Part shown: positions 54,290 through 61,732 of the stretch, one piece after another | How the letters are laid out: each line of letters starts with the position of its first letter | Position numbering within the stretch: position 1 is the stretch's first letter | Assembly (NCBI RefSeq): GCF_030159055.1 | Contig: NZ_BQXQ01000008.1 | Location: 87,127 to 151,126, forward strand | DNA length: 64,000 bases | Reading direction: 5' to 3' | Source: Acidovorax sp. SUPP3334 | Lineage (GTDB): Bacteria > Pseudomonadota > Gammaproteobacteria > Burkholderiales > Burkholderiaceae_C | Translations under genes and position numbers: made by a program | Notes under the pieces: model-generated | Seen by the model: only the letters and a program-made list of their open reading frames with translations | The model's database searches: none | Told to the model about the DNA's origin: nothing

Positions 54290-54658
54290 ATGAGCCGCCA
54301 ACTACAACTTAGACACCTCGTAGGTCAACGCATTGCCAAAAAGCGCAGGGAGGCAAAGCTTTTTCAAAAAGATGTAGCGGAACAGGTGAGCCTAAGCACA
54401 GAGGGCTACGCTAGGTACGAACGAGGGGACAGTTCTCCAGACATCGAGTTGCTTGATCAATTGGCTAAGGTATTCCAATGCTCAATTACAGAATTGATTG
54501 TAGAAACTAGCGTTGGTTTGTCTGCACAGGCGCAACACATTGCCGATCTTCTTGAGGGCGTGTCCAGCAGTGATCGGGATGAAATCGTCAAGATTGTTGA
54601 AAGCATTTGTGCCCTTTCACACAAGAAGCAGAATAAGCTAATCAGCCATAAACCATGA
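54290..54658 (+). CDS. XRE-family regulator
   Basis: 122 residues. The helix-turn-helix (GQRIAKKRREAKLFQKDVAEQVSLSTEGYARYERGDSSP) is followed by a helical tail with S-S-D-R-D-E-I-V-K-I-V. It is related to the regulator at 50245. It sits 134 bp before the nuclease-like gene, in the position of a control gene for a restriction-type effector. Confidence 0.75.
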   Translation: MSRQLQLRHLVGQRIAKKRREAKLFQKDVAEQVSLSTEGYARYERGDSSPDIELLDQLAKVFQCSITELIVETSVGLSAQAQHIADLLEGVSSSDRDEIVKIVESICALSHKKQNKLISHKP

Positions 54659-54792
54659 GTGTGTAGGTTCAAGTCTTGCGACAGTCATAGAAATTCGGCA
54701 AAAATTTAAGCAATCCTGCGGAAGCTCCTATTTCATTTCAGAGCACGCTCAGAAATAAAACAGGTCAACCATCAACCCAAATAGTAGAGCAA

Positions 54793-55380
54793 ATGAAATT
54801 CTCCGACCGAATCAAAAAAGAGATGACTGAGGGCATAGTAAAAGCGATACTTGAGGACGCCCAATATAGAGTCATTGATTGCGGCATTGAAAAAGTTCTT
54901 CGGGAGTTATCTTGCCTAAATTCTATTGAGTATGGAAAACTGGGCTATCCTGATGCAATGAGTCACCTGCCCGACTTTACTGTCATGAATAGGGAGCAGA
55001 CCACCAAACAACTTGTAGAAGTAAAATATCGAAGCACATGGGGAAAGGGCCTCTTTGAAGAGGTTCGAGAGCAAGTCAAAATTTTTGGTGAGATCGTGCT
55101 TATTTCTGTTAATTCGAAAGCCGAAGACCCCAAAAACCTCAATTTGCCATCTAGATTTATAAGATGCTGCGGGCTCAAGTTCGACGGCGGAATTTATATG
55201 GTTCAGCAAAACATAAACAATACAACTGTCTGGACGCCCATCAAACAAATTAACGATGGCTCAGGCTTATGGTGGTCCATGCTGAGGTTGCACGAAAAAT
55301 TCCCACAGCTCAATGAAGAGAATAACAAAAAAACACTATTTCAAGCTGTAAATGCATTGGCGGGCATACTAGATATCTAG
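54793..55380 (+). CDS. PD-(D/E)XK nuclease-like protein
   Basis: 195 residues. L-P-D-F-T-V...K-Q-L-V-E-V-K-Y-R gives the PD...ExK arrangement of restriction-type nucleases, near residues 59-78. No recognition domain is obvious. Together with the XRE gene upstream it resembles a controller plus nuclease, possibly with the 53002 methyltransferase. AT-rich. Confidence 0.55.
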   Translation: MKFSDRIKKEMTEGIVKAILEDAQYRVIDCGIEKVLRELSCLNSIEYGKLGYPDAMSHLPDFTVMNREQTTKQLVEVKYRSTWGKGLFEEVREQVKIFGEIVLISVNSKAEDPKNLNLPSRFIRCCGLKFDGGIYMVQQNINNTTVWTPIKQINDGSGLWWSMLRLHEKFPQLNEENNKKTLFQAVNALAGILDI

Positions 55381-55455
55381 TAGCAGCTCATCATGCGTTG
55401 ACTTCCAAAAATCACCTTTTATCATCAATATGATAAGAATAAGGAGTCAGCGCAA

Positions 55456-55986
55456 ATGGACATTTACTACATGTTAAACAACCCACCAAAAGAAGATGGC
55501 ATGGTGGAATTTGATGAAGGGCTAATTTGGTTCGCCAATGGAGAACCCCATCGTGAAGATGGACCTGCCGTTGAATGGAAAAACGGAAGGCAAGACTGGT
55601 TCATCAACGGCAAAAAACACCGTGAGGACGGCCCTGCCATCATTATGGAGATGGGCATCAAGGAGTGGTATGTCAACGGCTTAATGCACCGCGAAGATGG
55701 TCCAGCCTTTGAAGCACCTAATGGCCGCAAGGAGTGGTATTTAAATGGCGAACCACATCGCAGTGACGGCCCTGCTGTAGAAGATCCTAACGGCATGAAT
55801 GAGTGGTTTCTTCATGGTCGAAGATATAGCCGCGAAACGTTCCCCATGAATAAGGTGAAACACGTGGAGTCCACTTTATCCACCTTGAGTGACAGACAGC
55901 TTAAAAGTGTCTCCCGCATTGTTGCCAAGATGTTGGCGATGAGAGAGGTGAATGTGACCGAATCCACCAACAAACCCAAAGCATGA
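55456..55986 (+). CDS. H-x-x-D-G-P-A repeat protein
   Basis: 176 residues. Four consecutive repeats of about 27 residues follow W-F/Y-x-N-G-x-x-H-R-E-D-G-P-A, starting near residue 25 and ending with WFLHGRRYSRETF. A helical tail follows. Such repeats resemble MORN/YwqK-like beta-hairpin repeats; function unknown. Related genes on the element are at 52142 (broken) and 57636 (single repeat). An AAGGAG ribosome site precedes it. Confidence 0.7.
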   Translation: MDIYYMLNNPPKEDGMVEFDEGLIWFANGEPHREDGPAVEWKNGRQDWFINGKKHREDGPAIIMEMGIKEWYVNGLMHREDGPAFEAPNGRKEWYLNGEPHRSDGPAVEDPNGMNEWFLHGRRYSRETFPMNKVKHVESTLSTLSDRQLKSVSRIVAKMLAMREVNVTESTNKPKA

Positions 55987-55998
55987 GTAGCACAATCA

Positions 55999-56027
55999 AT
56001 AAGCCCCATTCAGGGGCTTTCTTATTT
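55999..56027. terminator. Terminator between convergent genes
   Basis: GCCCC-ATTCA-GGGGC followed by TTTCTTATTTTT, 15 bp after the repeat-protein stop. A short unexplained GC-rich patch follows at about 56080-56110. Confidence 0.8.
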
Positions 56028-56116
56028 TTGCAACATTGACACGTTAGTGAGAACGCTCCGTCGTTCCTTAACCATGTGAGGCCGGGGCCGCCACAAGGCG
56101 TGTGCGCTGGAAGAAG

Positions 56117-56401
56117 TCAATCTTCTATCTCATTTGAATTTTCTTCATTTCCACCCGTTGCTTTTCCACCATTGAATATGGTAACGAGCATTGCAAAGAC
56201 AGATGGCTCCGTTTTCTCCAATTCAATCAAGTAGTCTTGGAACCATGTCTTCTTCATAGTCGCCTTCATATCCTTCTCCAAAAGCTCTTCAACCCTAGAT
56301 TCCATCGTGATGCCCTGTGTCATGCAAACATATTTAAACATGAAGTAAACCTGATAGTTAATTCTCGCACCTATCTTCACCTTGCTGTTTCTTATTTTCA
56401 T
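56117..56401 (-). CDS. RHH-like protein B
   Basis: 94 residues. VKIGARINYQVYFMFKYVCMTQGITMESRVEELLEKDM resembles the beta-helix-helix of plasmid RHH proteins and matches its upstream neighbour's ARINTQVYLMFK...EERIEELMKRDL. Overlaps that gene by ATGA. Probably DNA-binding and a partner or paralog arising by tandem duplication. Confidence 0.6.
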   Translation of the reverse strand: MKIRNSKVKIGARINYQVYFMFKYVCMTQGITMESRVEELLEKDMKATMKKTWFQDYLIELEKTEPSVFAMLVTIFNGGKATGGNEENSNEIED

Positions 56402-56721
56402 TGCTTGTCTCCTTTGTTATTGCTATTCCATTGAGCATCATTTGATTGACCATCAGAACCTTCTTCTGATCGAAGCCTGCTTGCAACGACCTCAAAATAT
56501 CCACCTGCGATTTTTTCTCTAAACCAATCCGTCTTTAGCAGCCCATCCAAATCCCTCTTCATGAGCTCTTCGATTCTTTCCTCGATAGATTTATCACCAC
56601 CAGAGTAAGCCGCCTTGAACATTAGATAGACCTGCGTATTTATCCTTGCCGTCATTTTTGTTCGTGCCTCAACTCTGGATGGCTGCTTACCTGTAGCATC
56701 TTTTGTTCTTTTTTTAGCCAT
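56398..56721 (-). CDS. RHH-like protein A
   Basis: 107 residues from MAKKRTKDATGKQ, chosen because GGAGGA lies just upstream. A basic N-terminus leads to the RHH-like core MTARINTQVYLMFKAAY...SIEERIEELMKRDL. It is divergent from mobC across the 0.5-kb oriT-like region, so it may regulate or assist mobilisation or segregation. Confidence 0.6.
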   Translation of the reverse strand: MAKKRTKDATGKQPSRVEARTKMTARINTQVYLMFKAAYSGGDKSIEERIEELMKRDLDGLLKTDWFREKIAGGYFEVVASRLRSEEGSDGQSNDAQWNSNNKGDKQ

Positions 56722-56879
56722 TGATTCCTCCATTGCTTCATCATCAATAGCAGAAAAAATTCTCAAGTCAACGCTAAATTCTCTTTTCGCCTAGAGCCAT
56801 TTCGCAAAAACATCCGCCCAATGTCAATTGCTGGTAATTGCTACATCTCCACATCGATAAGAAGTCCATTTGGAGATGA

Positions 56880-56940
56880 GTTGATTTGGAAAAGATGGCG
56901 ATAGAAAGATGATGCCATTTGGAAAAAATGGCGATATGGA
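56880..56940. repeat. Direct repeats upstream of the RHH genes
   Basis: ATTTGGAAAAGATGGCGATA and ATTTGGAAAAAATGGCGATA occur about 35 bp apart, and CACATCGAT occurs on both sides (near 56850 and 56967). Repeated sites upstream of an RHH gene suit its own binding sites, or iterons. They lie in the 56722-57222 gene-free stretch. Confidence 0.5.
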
Positions 56941-57112
56941 AATAACGTCTATCTCCAGAACGTCCACATCGATATTGGCAGCATGGAAGCAAACGATTTA
57001 TTCCATCGGGCGTTGACTTCAATTTTTATCCTGCTAAGGTACTAATAAGCACCGTTACTCTAACCCCCTGCAAATTGCCAAAAGCAGGAAAAAATAGAAA
57101 AAGCAAGGTCAA

Positions 57113-57173
57113 TCAATCCTACGTATACCCCTTTGGGCTAACTTTAGGATTGAATATCGTGGGTTTCACCCAC
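57113..57173 (+). other. Candidate origin of transfer (oriT)
   Basis: TCAATCCTA (57113-57121) and TAGGATTGA (57145-57153) form a perfect 9-bp inverted repeat around a CCC-CTTT-GGG hairpin. A second hairpin, GTGGGT-TTC-ACCCAC (57159-57173), follows. The location directly upstream of mobC and mobA is where relaxases usually act. The nick site is not identified. Confidence 0.45.
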
Positions 57174-57222
57174 ACCCGCTGCTGCGCGAGGCTCGATAAA
57201 AACAAGAATAAAGGAGGCCCCA

Positions 57223-57639
57223 ATGGCACACCCCATAAAAGAAAAAGACCCGACTCTCAAAACAAGAGCGGGTCAAACTGGCGTAGAGGTCAACAGAAAA
57301 ATTCGCAGCAAGCGATTTGAGATCAGGTTCACACCTGAAGAATGGGTGGCACTCCAACAACGTGCCAGTGAAGCAGGCGCATCTTCAACAGCGATCTACG
57401 CTCGTTCTGTCCTGCTTCCATCCAATCACTTAGCCGATCAAGAAACCAAGGCAGAACACAAGTTGCGTGTTCAGCTTCTGGCGTCGCTTGGAAAGATAGG
57501 TAGCAACATAAATCAGATCGCTCGTGCGCTAAACCGCATGAAGATGTGGAACGACACAACCAAAGGGATGTTCCAGGAACTCACCAAGATTCAGGAAGGA
57601 GTGAGCGCCATAAGTCAATTATTCAAGGAGAAAAAATGA
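57223..57639 (+). CDS. mobC: MobC-type mobilisation accessory protein
   Basis: 138 residues. The MobC/RHH-like region (FEIRFTPEEWVALQQRASEAGAS) and LLASLGKIGSNINQIARALN are characteristic of MobC. It helps the relaxase open oriT. AAAGGAGG precedes ATG. Its stop overlaps the next start (ATGA), which in turn overlaps mobA, giving a three-gene mobilisation operon. Confidence 0.85.
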   Translation: MAHPIKEKDPTLKTRAGQTGVEVNRKIRSKRFEIRFTPEEWVALQQRASEAGASSTAIYARSVLLPSNHLADQETKAEHKLRVQLLASLGKIGSNINQIARALNRMKMWNDTTKGMFQELTKIQEGVSAISQLFKEKK

Positions 57640-57938
57640 TCAACAAAAAAGAATTACCAGAAAATTTTTCAGGAGTAATGAAATTCACAAGAACAACTAC
57701 AGATTACCGAACAGGCACGGATGATGTAGTCATTTATATCTACCACTACCGCAATAGCGAACTGCACAGAGAAGATGGCCCTGCCGTTCTTCTAGAAGGC
57801 AAGCCCCACCAATGGTGGGTTCATGGCCGTCAGCTTTCCGAAGAAGAGTACGGCCAATTCTTAGAGAAGAAGGCCCTGAAAGAGAAGCTTGAGTCCAATC
57901 TTGGTGAGAAAGGAAGCACCAGCAGAGAAAAGATATGA
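57636..57938 (+). CDS. Single H-x-x-D-G-P-A repeat protein inserted in the mob operon
   Basis: 100 residues; both ends overlap neighbours by ATGA. The central Y-R-N-S-E-L-H-R-E-D-G-P-A-V...W-W-V-H-G-R-Q-L-S-E-E-E-Y is one unit of the repeat found at 52142 and 55456. The C-terminus is a charged helix. Its placement between mobC and mobA suggests a role in mobilisation, or tolerance as cargo. Confidence 0.6.
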   Translation: MINKKELPENFSGVMKFTRTTTDYRTGTDDVVIYIYHYRNSELHREDGPAVLLEGKPHQWWVHGRQLSEEEYGQFLEKKALKEKLESNLGEKGSTSREKI

Positions 57939-59287
57939 ACGTCACAATCTTTCCTACCGGCAAAGGAGGTTCCGAATCAGCCGTTAGATACCTACTCAGT
58001 GACACCGACCATGCAGGCAAGAAGCGTTTCGTCATGCCTGAGATCTTGTTTGGCGATCCAGATACTTTCACAGCAATCGCCAATGCCACCAAAAGGCAGC
58101 ATAAGTACACCTCTGGTGTCATCGCCTTTCGTGACAATGAAACGATCACACCTGATCAAGTCAATACCCTCATCGAAACATTCCGTGCGACGTTTCTACC
58201 TGGCCTGAAGGTGGATGAGAACTTCGCAGACTTCTGGGTGATGCACCGCGAAAAAGGAAACGTTGAACTGCACTTCCTTGTCGCCAACACTGAGTTGAGC
58301 ACCGGCACCCAACTCAACATTCACCCACCCGGTGAGAAGAATATTCAGTTCTTCAATGTCTTTGTCAGTGTGATGAACGAAACCTTCGGATTCGCACAAG
58401 TGGTACCCGACCCCCTCAAAATTAGCTTGACACCTTTTGAAGCCAAATCACCCAACGGGAAGAAGGACAAGAAGGCCAAGGACGACTTTGCCAAGGTGCT
58501 TCACACCGAAATCGTTGGTGGTTTCATCAAAGACCGCAACCAGCTCATTGGCTACCTGAAACGCCACGGCGTAGAGGTGCCAACCATTGGCACAGACTTC
58601 ATCACCGTGCGTCTGCCTGGTGCGAGCAAGAACACCCGCCTCAAGGGGCCGCTGTTTACCAAGGGCAGCGACTACGCGCAACTCGTGGCCGAACACCACC
58701 AGTCCAAGGTCCCGAAGTACCTGACACCTGCCGAGGCCAAGGCTCAGAAAGCCAAGCTTGCGGATGGCATAGAGGCACGTGCTGCCTTCACTCAGCGCCG
58801 CTACCTCACCCCCAAGCCAGGTGCAAAGCGAGTTCGCAGGGCCAAGTTACCGACTGCCAACCTTCCACACCGAGTGGCACGCCGCAAGGGCGAGCTGGAT
58901 CAGATGGCCAAGCCGGTGCCTGCAAAGGAAATCCGAGCAGAGCTACAGGCCCACCTAGACACGCTCAAAGAGCAAGCTGCCTCAGCAACCAAAAGCGCCG
59001 CCTCCCACCTTCCACACCACGCGGCCCGTAACAAGGACGATCATGAGATCGCATCGAGTGTGCCCGGTGGCACTGGTGGTGCTGTCGGTGGCCTAGAAGC
59101 TCAGATCGGCAGCTTGTCCATGCAGTACCACAGCCTTCTTCTCATGCTGGCTGGTGCCAAAGGAAGAGGAGCTTCACAGATCAAGTCTCAAATCATGGCC
59201 TTGGAGCAAGAGCTATCGGCCTTAAATCTTGAACTTGAAAAAAAGAAACTTCAAGATAAGAACACACCGCTGCCACTGACGACATAG
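57935..59287 (+). CDS. mobA: MobA-type relaxase
   Basis: 450 residues. The N-terminal relaxase domain has the metal-binding H-R-E-K-G-N-V-E-L-H-F motif near residues 104-114 and a TGTQLNIHPPGE segment; a long basic, coiled-coil tail follows. It would nick oriT and pilot the strand through a helper's conjugation system. The stop at 59285 may reflect a late frameshift: the next frame continues as a heptad-like tail (DDIDDAIENL...LELEKSKLQ) to about 59367. Confidence 0.8.
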   Translation: MNVTIFPTGKGGSESAVRYLLSDTDHAGKKRFVMPEILFGDPDTFTAIANATKRQHKYTSGVIAFRDNETITPDQVNTLIETFRATFLPGLKVDENFADFWVMHREKGNVELHFLVANTELSTGTQLNIHPPGEKNIQFFNVFVSVMNETFGFAQVVPDPLKISLTPFEAKSPNGKKDKKAKDDFAKVLHTEIVGGFIKDRNQLIGYLKRHGVEVPTIGTDFITVRLPGASKNTRLKGPLFTKGSDYAQLVAEHHQSKVPKYLTPAEAKAQKAKLADGIEARAAFTQRRYLTPKPGAKRVRRAKLPTANLPHRVARRKGELDQMAKPVPAKEIRAELQAHLDTLKEQAASATKSAASHLPHHAARNKDDHEIASSVPGGTGGAVGGLEAQIGSLSMQYHSLLLMLAGAKGRGASQIKSQIMALEQELSALNLELEKKKLQDKNTPLPLTT

Positions 59288-59370
59288 ATGATGCTATCGA
59301 AAATTTGACATTCCTACTCACAAAATCAATTGCAAGGCTAGAGCTTGAAAAATCGAAACTGCAATAATAA

Positions 59371-59396
59371 AAAAGCACCCAAAAGGGTACTTTTTT
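59371..59396. terminator. Bidirectional terminator between mobA and the caspase-like gene
   Basis: AAAAGCACCC-AAAA-GGGTACTTTT with one mismatch and T-rich tail. It is a member of the AAGCACC family. Confidence 0.8.
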
Positions 59397-59405
59397 CTTT
59401 GCGTA

Positions 59406-59429
59406 AGTCAAAGTCATATGATTTTGACT
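59406..59429. promoter_or_regulatory. 24-bp near-perfect palindrome centred on CATATG
   Basis: Arms AGTCAAA and TTTGACT flank TCATATGA, with only one mismatched pair. The related site at 54252-54276 precedes an XRE regulator. Here it lies just beyond the caspase-like gene's 3' end, where an operator would be unexpected. Confidence 0.4.
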
Positions 59430-59444
59430 AACTAGCCTCCTAAT

Positions 59445-60197
59445 TTATGCCACGACAGCGAATGGGAATTTCTTATCCGCTCTCGGAGCTTCAAAGTTAG
59501 GTGTCTGTCGCCCCCCACTTAGCAATTTCACCCGTGTTGCTGCCGCTTCATGGCAATCCTGAGTAGATGAGGTTGCATAGCTCTTTGCCAAGTCAATGGA
59601 TGAGAGTTTATTTCTTGCCCATTCGTTTCCAGCATCGATTAGAGAGGAAGTGTAATACCCGCCTTCTGTAGTACTTTCACCAGCCGTCTCGTTCAATGAG
59701 CATGCATTCATAACAACAAGACCAGCGTCACATTCCGAAATTGCTTTATCGAAATACTGCCGACATTGAGCTGGGTCTAACTGCTGCCTATTGGCCGAAT
59801 CAAACGTATATCCCTCCATAGTAGCTTTAGCTATACGGCGCTCGCTCTGTGCTTTCCTACAGCAATCAAGAATTAGTGAATGCTTTTGAGCACCAACACG
59901 TAGCTCAAGACTGTCAAAAGTTTCATGAGAGTTAATGTGCAGGATTGTTCTATTTCTTTCAACAGAATGAAAACCATGCCCGCCAAAAAATATCAGCGAA
60001 TAGTCATTTAACTTCAGCAAGTTGAGCTGGACTCTTATTGAAGTGGCAGAGGGTGAGATCAGCGTAGTGATTTCATTTTCGTACCATAATCCACCTATAG
60101 CGGACTTCAAATAGTCCTTCAATTGCTTAAGATCCACATTAACACCCGGAATTTTTTCATCGGGGGATCCAATAATAAGAGCCTTACGAGAAGCCAT
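59445..60197 (-). CDS. Caspase-like cysteine protease
   Basis: 250 residues, a stand-alone peptidase C14-type domain. MASRKALIIGSPDEKIPGVNVDLKQLKDYL is the usual N-terminus. The catalytic His is in F-F-G-G-H-G (His74) and the catalytic Cys in L-I-L-D-C-C-R (Cys112 or Cys113). MNACSLNETAGE follows. It starts 2 bp after the membrane-protein gene and is the last gene of the integrase-linked operon. Bacterial caspase-like proteases cleave and activate partner effectors in abortive defence; that role is inferred here. Confidence 0.75.
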   Translation of the reverse strand: MASRKALIIGSPDEKIPGVNVDLKQLKDYLKSAIGGLWYENEITTLISPSATSIRVQLNLLKLNDYSLIFFGGHGFHSVERNRTILHINSHETFDSLELRVGAQKHSLILDCCRKAQSERRIAKATMEGYTFDSANRQQLDPAQCRQYFDKAISECDAGLVVMNACSLNETAGESTTEGGYYTSSLIDAGNEWARNKLSSIDLAKSYATSSTQDCHEAAATRVKLLSGGRQTPNFEAPRADKKFPFAVVA

Positions 60198-60199
60198 GT

Positions 60200-61078
60200 T
60201 TATTTATCCTTTGCTGATTCTTGAAATGAAGGAGCCTCTTCAATCTTGGTGATTATCGACGGCGCGAACCTCTCACTTGCTCCTGCGAGCAGTGCCAAGA
60301 ATGAAATCACATATGGAGCGTTATCTCCAGACACGAAGCTTGAAAATATCACCCCCGATTTAATACCGAGATAAACAATCTGACCAGATATAAATCCACC
60401 AAATATTCGACATGCAGACTCAATAAAGTGGAGCTGTCGGCCCGCATAGCTTGCATGCTGCAATCGGCCAGATCTAAGCATTATCGAAAGACATGCACCG
60501 GCAGAAGCCCAAGCACCTATCTTGAGATGCCAAAGTGTTTCTTCGGAAAAATTGGCAAAGCGTGCGGCAACCAACACACCAACAATCAGCAGAGCCGAAA
60601 TAAGAACCGAGTAGCTCAGATACCAGCTTCTTGATTTCTCCACTACCCTATCAAGCCTGAATTCATCAGCCTGCCTCAGGATTTCATAAGAGCCTTCACA
60701 GTTGCTCTCCAGACAGTTTACTATCGCTTCTCCGATGATGGTTTTAAAGCTCAGTATCGTAGACTCGCTCAACCCCGCCGTTGGTTTATGCTCAGCAATC
60801 AGGCATTGACTGAGAACCTTTTCATTAGCTCGTCTTCCTTCTTCTGATTTTGAATTGTCGTATTCTTCTGTAGTCTCCCAATCGATATTGTTCTGACGGT
60901 CAATGCAAACAATATAGCGGCTGGTGATTCTTATGATGCGCTTGCAGCTATTTTTATGCACTTTCCACAATTCATCGTACTGACCAAAGTCACAAGCCTC
61001 TTCTTTGTTTCTTTTAAACATCAATCCCTCATCTTTCTTGATTTTATTTATCAAAGCCACGAAAGACTCAACCGACAA
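60200..61078 (-). CDS. Four-helix membrane protein, candidate effector
   Basis: 292 residues. The N-terminal 145 residues are soluble and charged. Four hydrophobic segments follow (about 150-171, 182-201, 215-245, 253-275), with the last two joined by GGFISGQIVYLGIKSG and ending A-G-A-S-E-R-F-A-P-S-I. No enzyme motif is seen. It overlaps the upstream hydrolase gene by 11 bp and the caspase-like gene follows 2 bp later. It could be the protease's substrate, forming a pore or sensing membrane damage. This is inference. Confidence 0.65.
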   Translation of the reverse strand: MSVESFVALINKIKKDEGLMFKRNKEEACDFGQYDELWKVHKNSCKRIIRITSRYIVCIDRQNNIDWETTEEYDNSKSEEGRRANEKVLSQCLIAEHKPTAGLSESTILSFKTIIGEAIVNCLESNCEGSYEILRQADEFRLDRVVEKSRSWYLSYSVLISALLIVGVLVAARFANFSEETLWHLKIGAWASAGACLSIMLRSGRLQHASYAGRQLHFIESACRIFGGFISGQIVYLGIKSGVIFSSFVSGDNAPYVISFLALLAGASERFAPSIITKIEEAPSFQESAKDK

Positions 61079-61703
61079 GACATCTTCTTTCTATCATCCC
61101 ATTAAGAAGATCCATTGGATCTGGTGGATTGGTTCTCGCAAAGAACTCTGTCCCCACTAAGATGGGCTGATATTTGATGTTGTAGCGATCAACCATTTCA
61201 GCAGCCCTTCCAATAAAAATCATGTCATTGAACTGCTCCGGAGCCTTGTAGTGCCTGACCAGACGCGGAGGTAGCGCAGCATCAACAATGGTGTCGCCTC
61301 CTAAAGAGATCCACGCATGAACCTTTTGCTCACCTTGTAATTGCTCTGTTGCCAACACCTCTTGCTGAAGACTCTCCAAGGTTGTCTCAAACTCATCCGT
61401 GGCACCAACCCAGACATTCCCAAGAACGATGTTCGCAGGTATGCCTTGATTGTTCAGGTGCGCAAAAAAATTGGTGGATAGTGTCTGGCAAGAGTTTCCC
61501 CAGTAGCCAGGAACAATCATGCTCAAGAAGGCCGAAAGCTCACCAAGAAGTTCAGAGGTTGCACCAAGAACGCTGTCGTCAATGTGCGCTTCAGGAGAAA
61601 TGATCGCTGGCCTGGTAAAGCCCAACTTTGCAGACTCTGCAATGGCATTGGTCAACATGCCAAGATAGACCTGCTTGTACTCCAAAATTTCTTCGTAATT
61701 CAT
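61068..61703 (-). CDS. Transglutaminase-like cysteine hydrolase (putative)
   Basis: 211 residues from MNYEEILEYK; ATG at 61715 is possible but lacks ribosome-site spacing. A Cys-His-Asp arrangement typical of the transglutaminase/papain-like fold is visible: Y-W-G-N-S-C-Q-T-L-S (Cys72), V-H-A-W-I-S (His129) and I-V-D-A-A (Asp141). No signal peptide. Activity could be peptidase, transglutaminase or N-acetyltransferase-like. It overlaps the membrane-protein gene. Confidence 0.55.
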   Translation of the reverse strand: MNYEEILEYKQVYLGMLTNAIAESAKLGFTRPAIISPEAHIDDSVLGATSELLGELSAFLSMIVPGYWGNSCQTLSTNFFAHLNNQGIPANIVLGNVWVGATDEFETTLESLQQEVLATEQLQGEQKVHAWISLGGDTIVDAALPPRLVRHYKAPEQFNDMIFIGRAAEMVDRYNIKYQPILVGTEFFARTNPPDPMDLLNGMIERRCLVG

Positions 61704-61732
61704 ACGCAAACGCATTCCTTCTTTTGATTTTT

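Noticed and set aside
56774..57022. An 82-codon minus-strand frame in the region between the RHH genes and mobC
   Set aside because: It consists largely of the direct repeats; no ribosome site or family resemblance.
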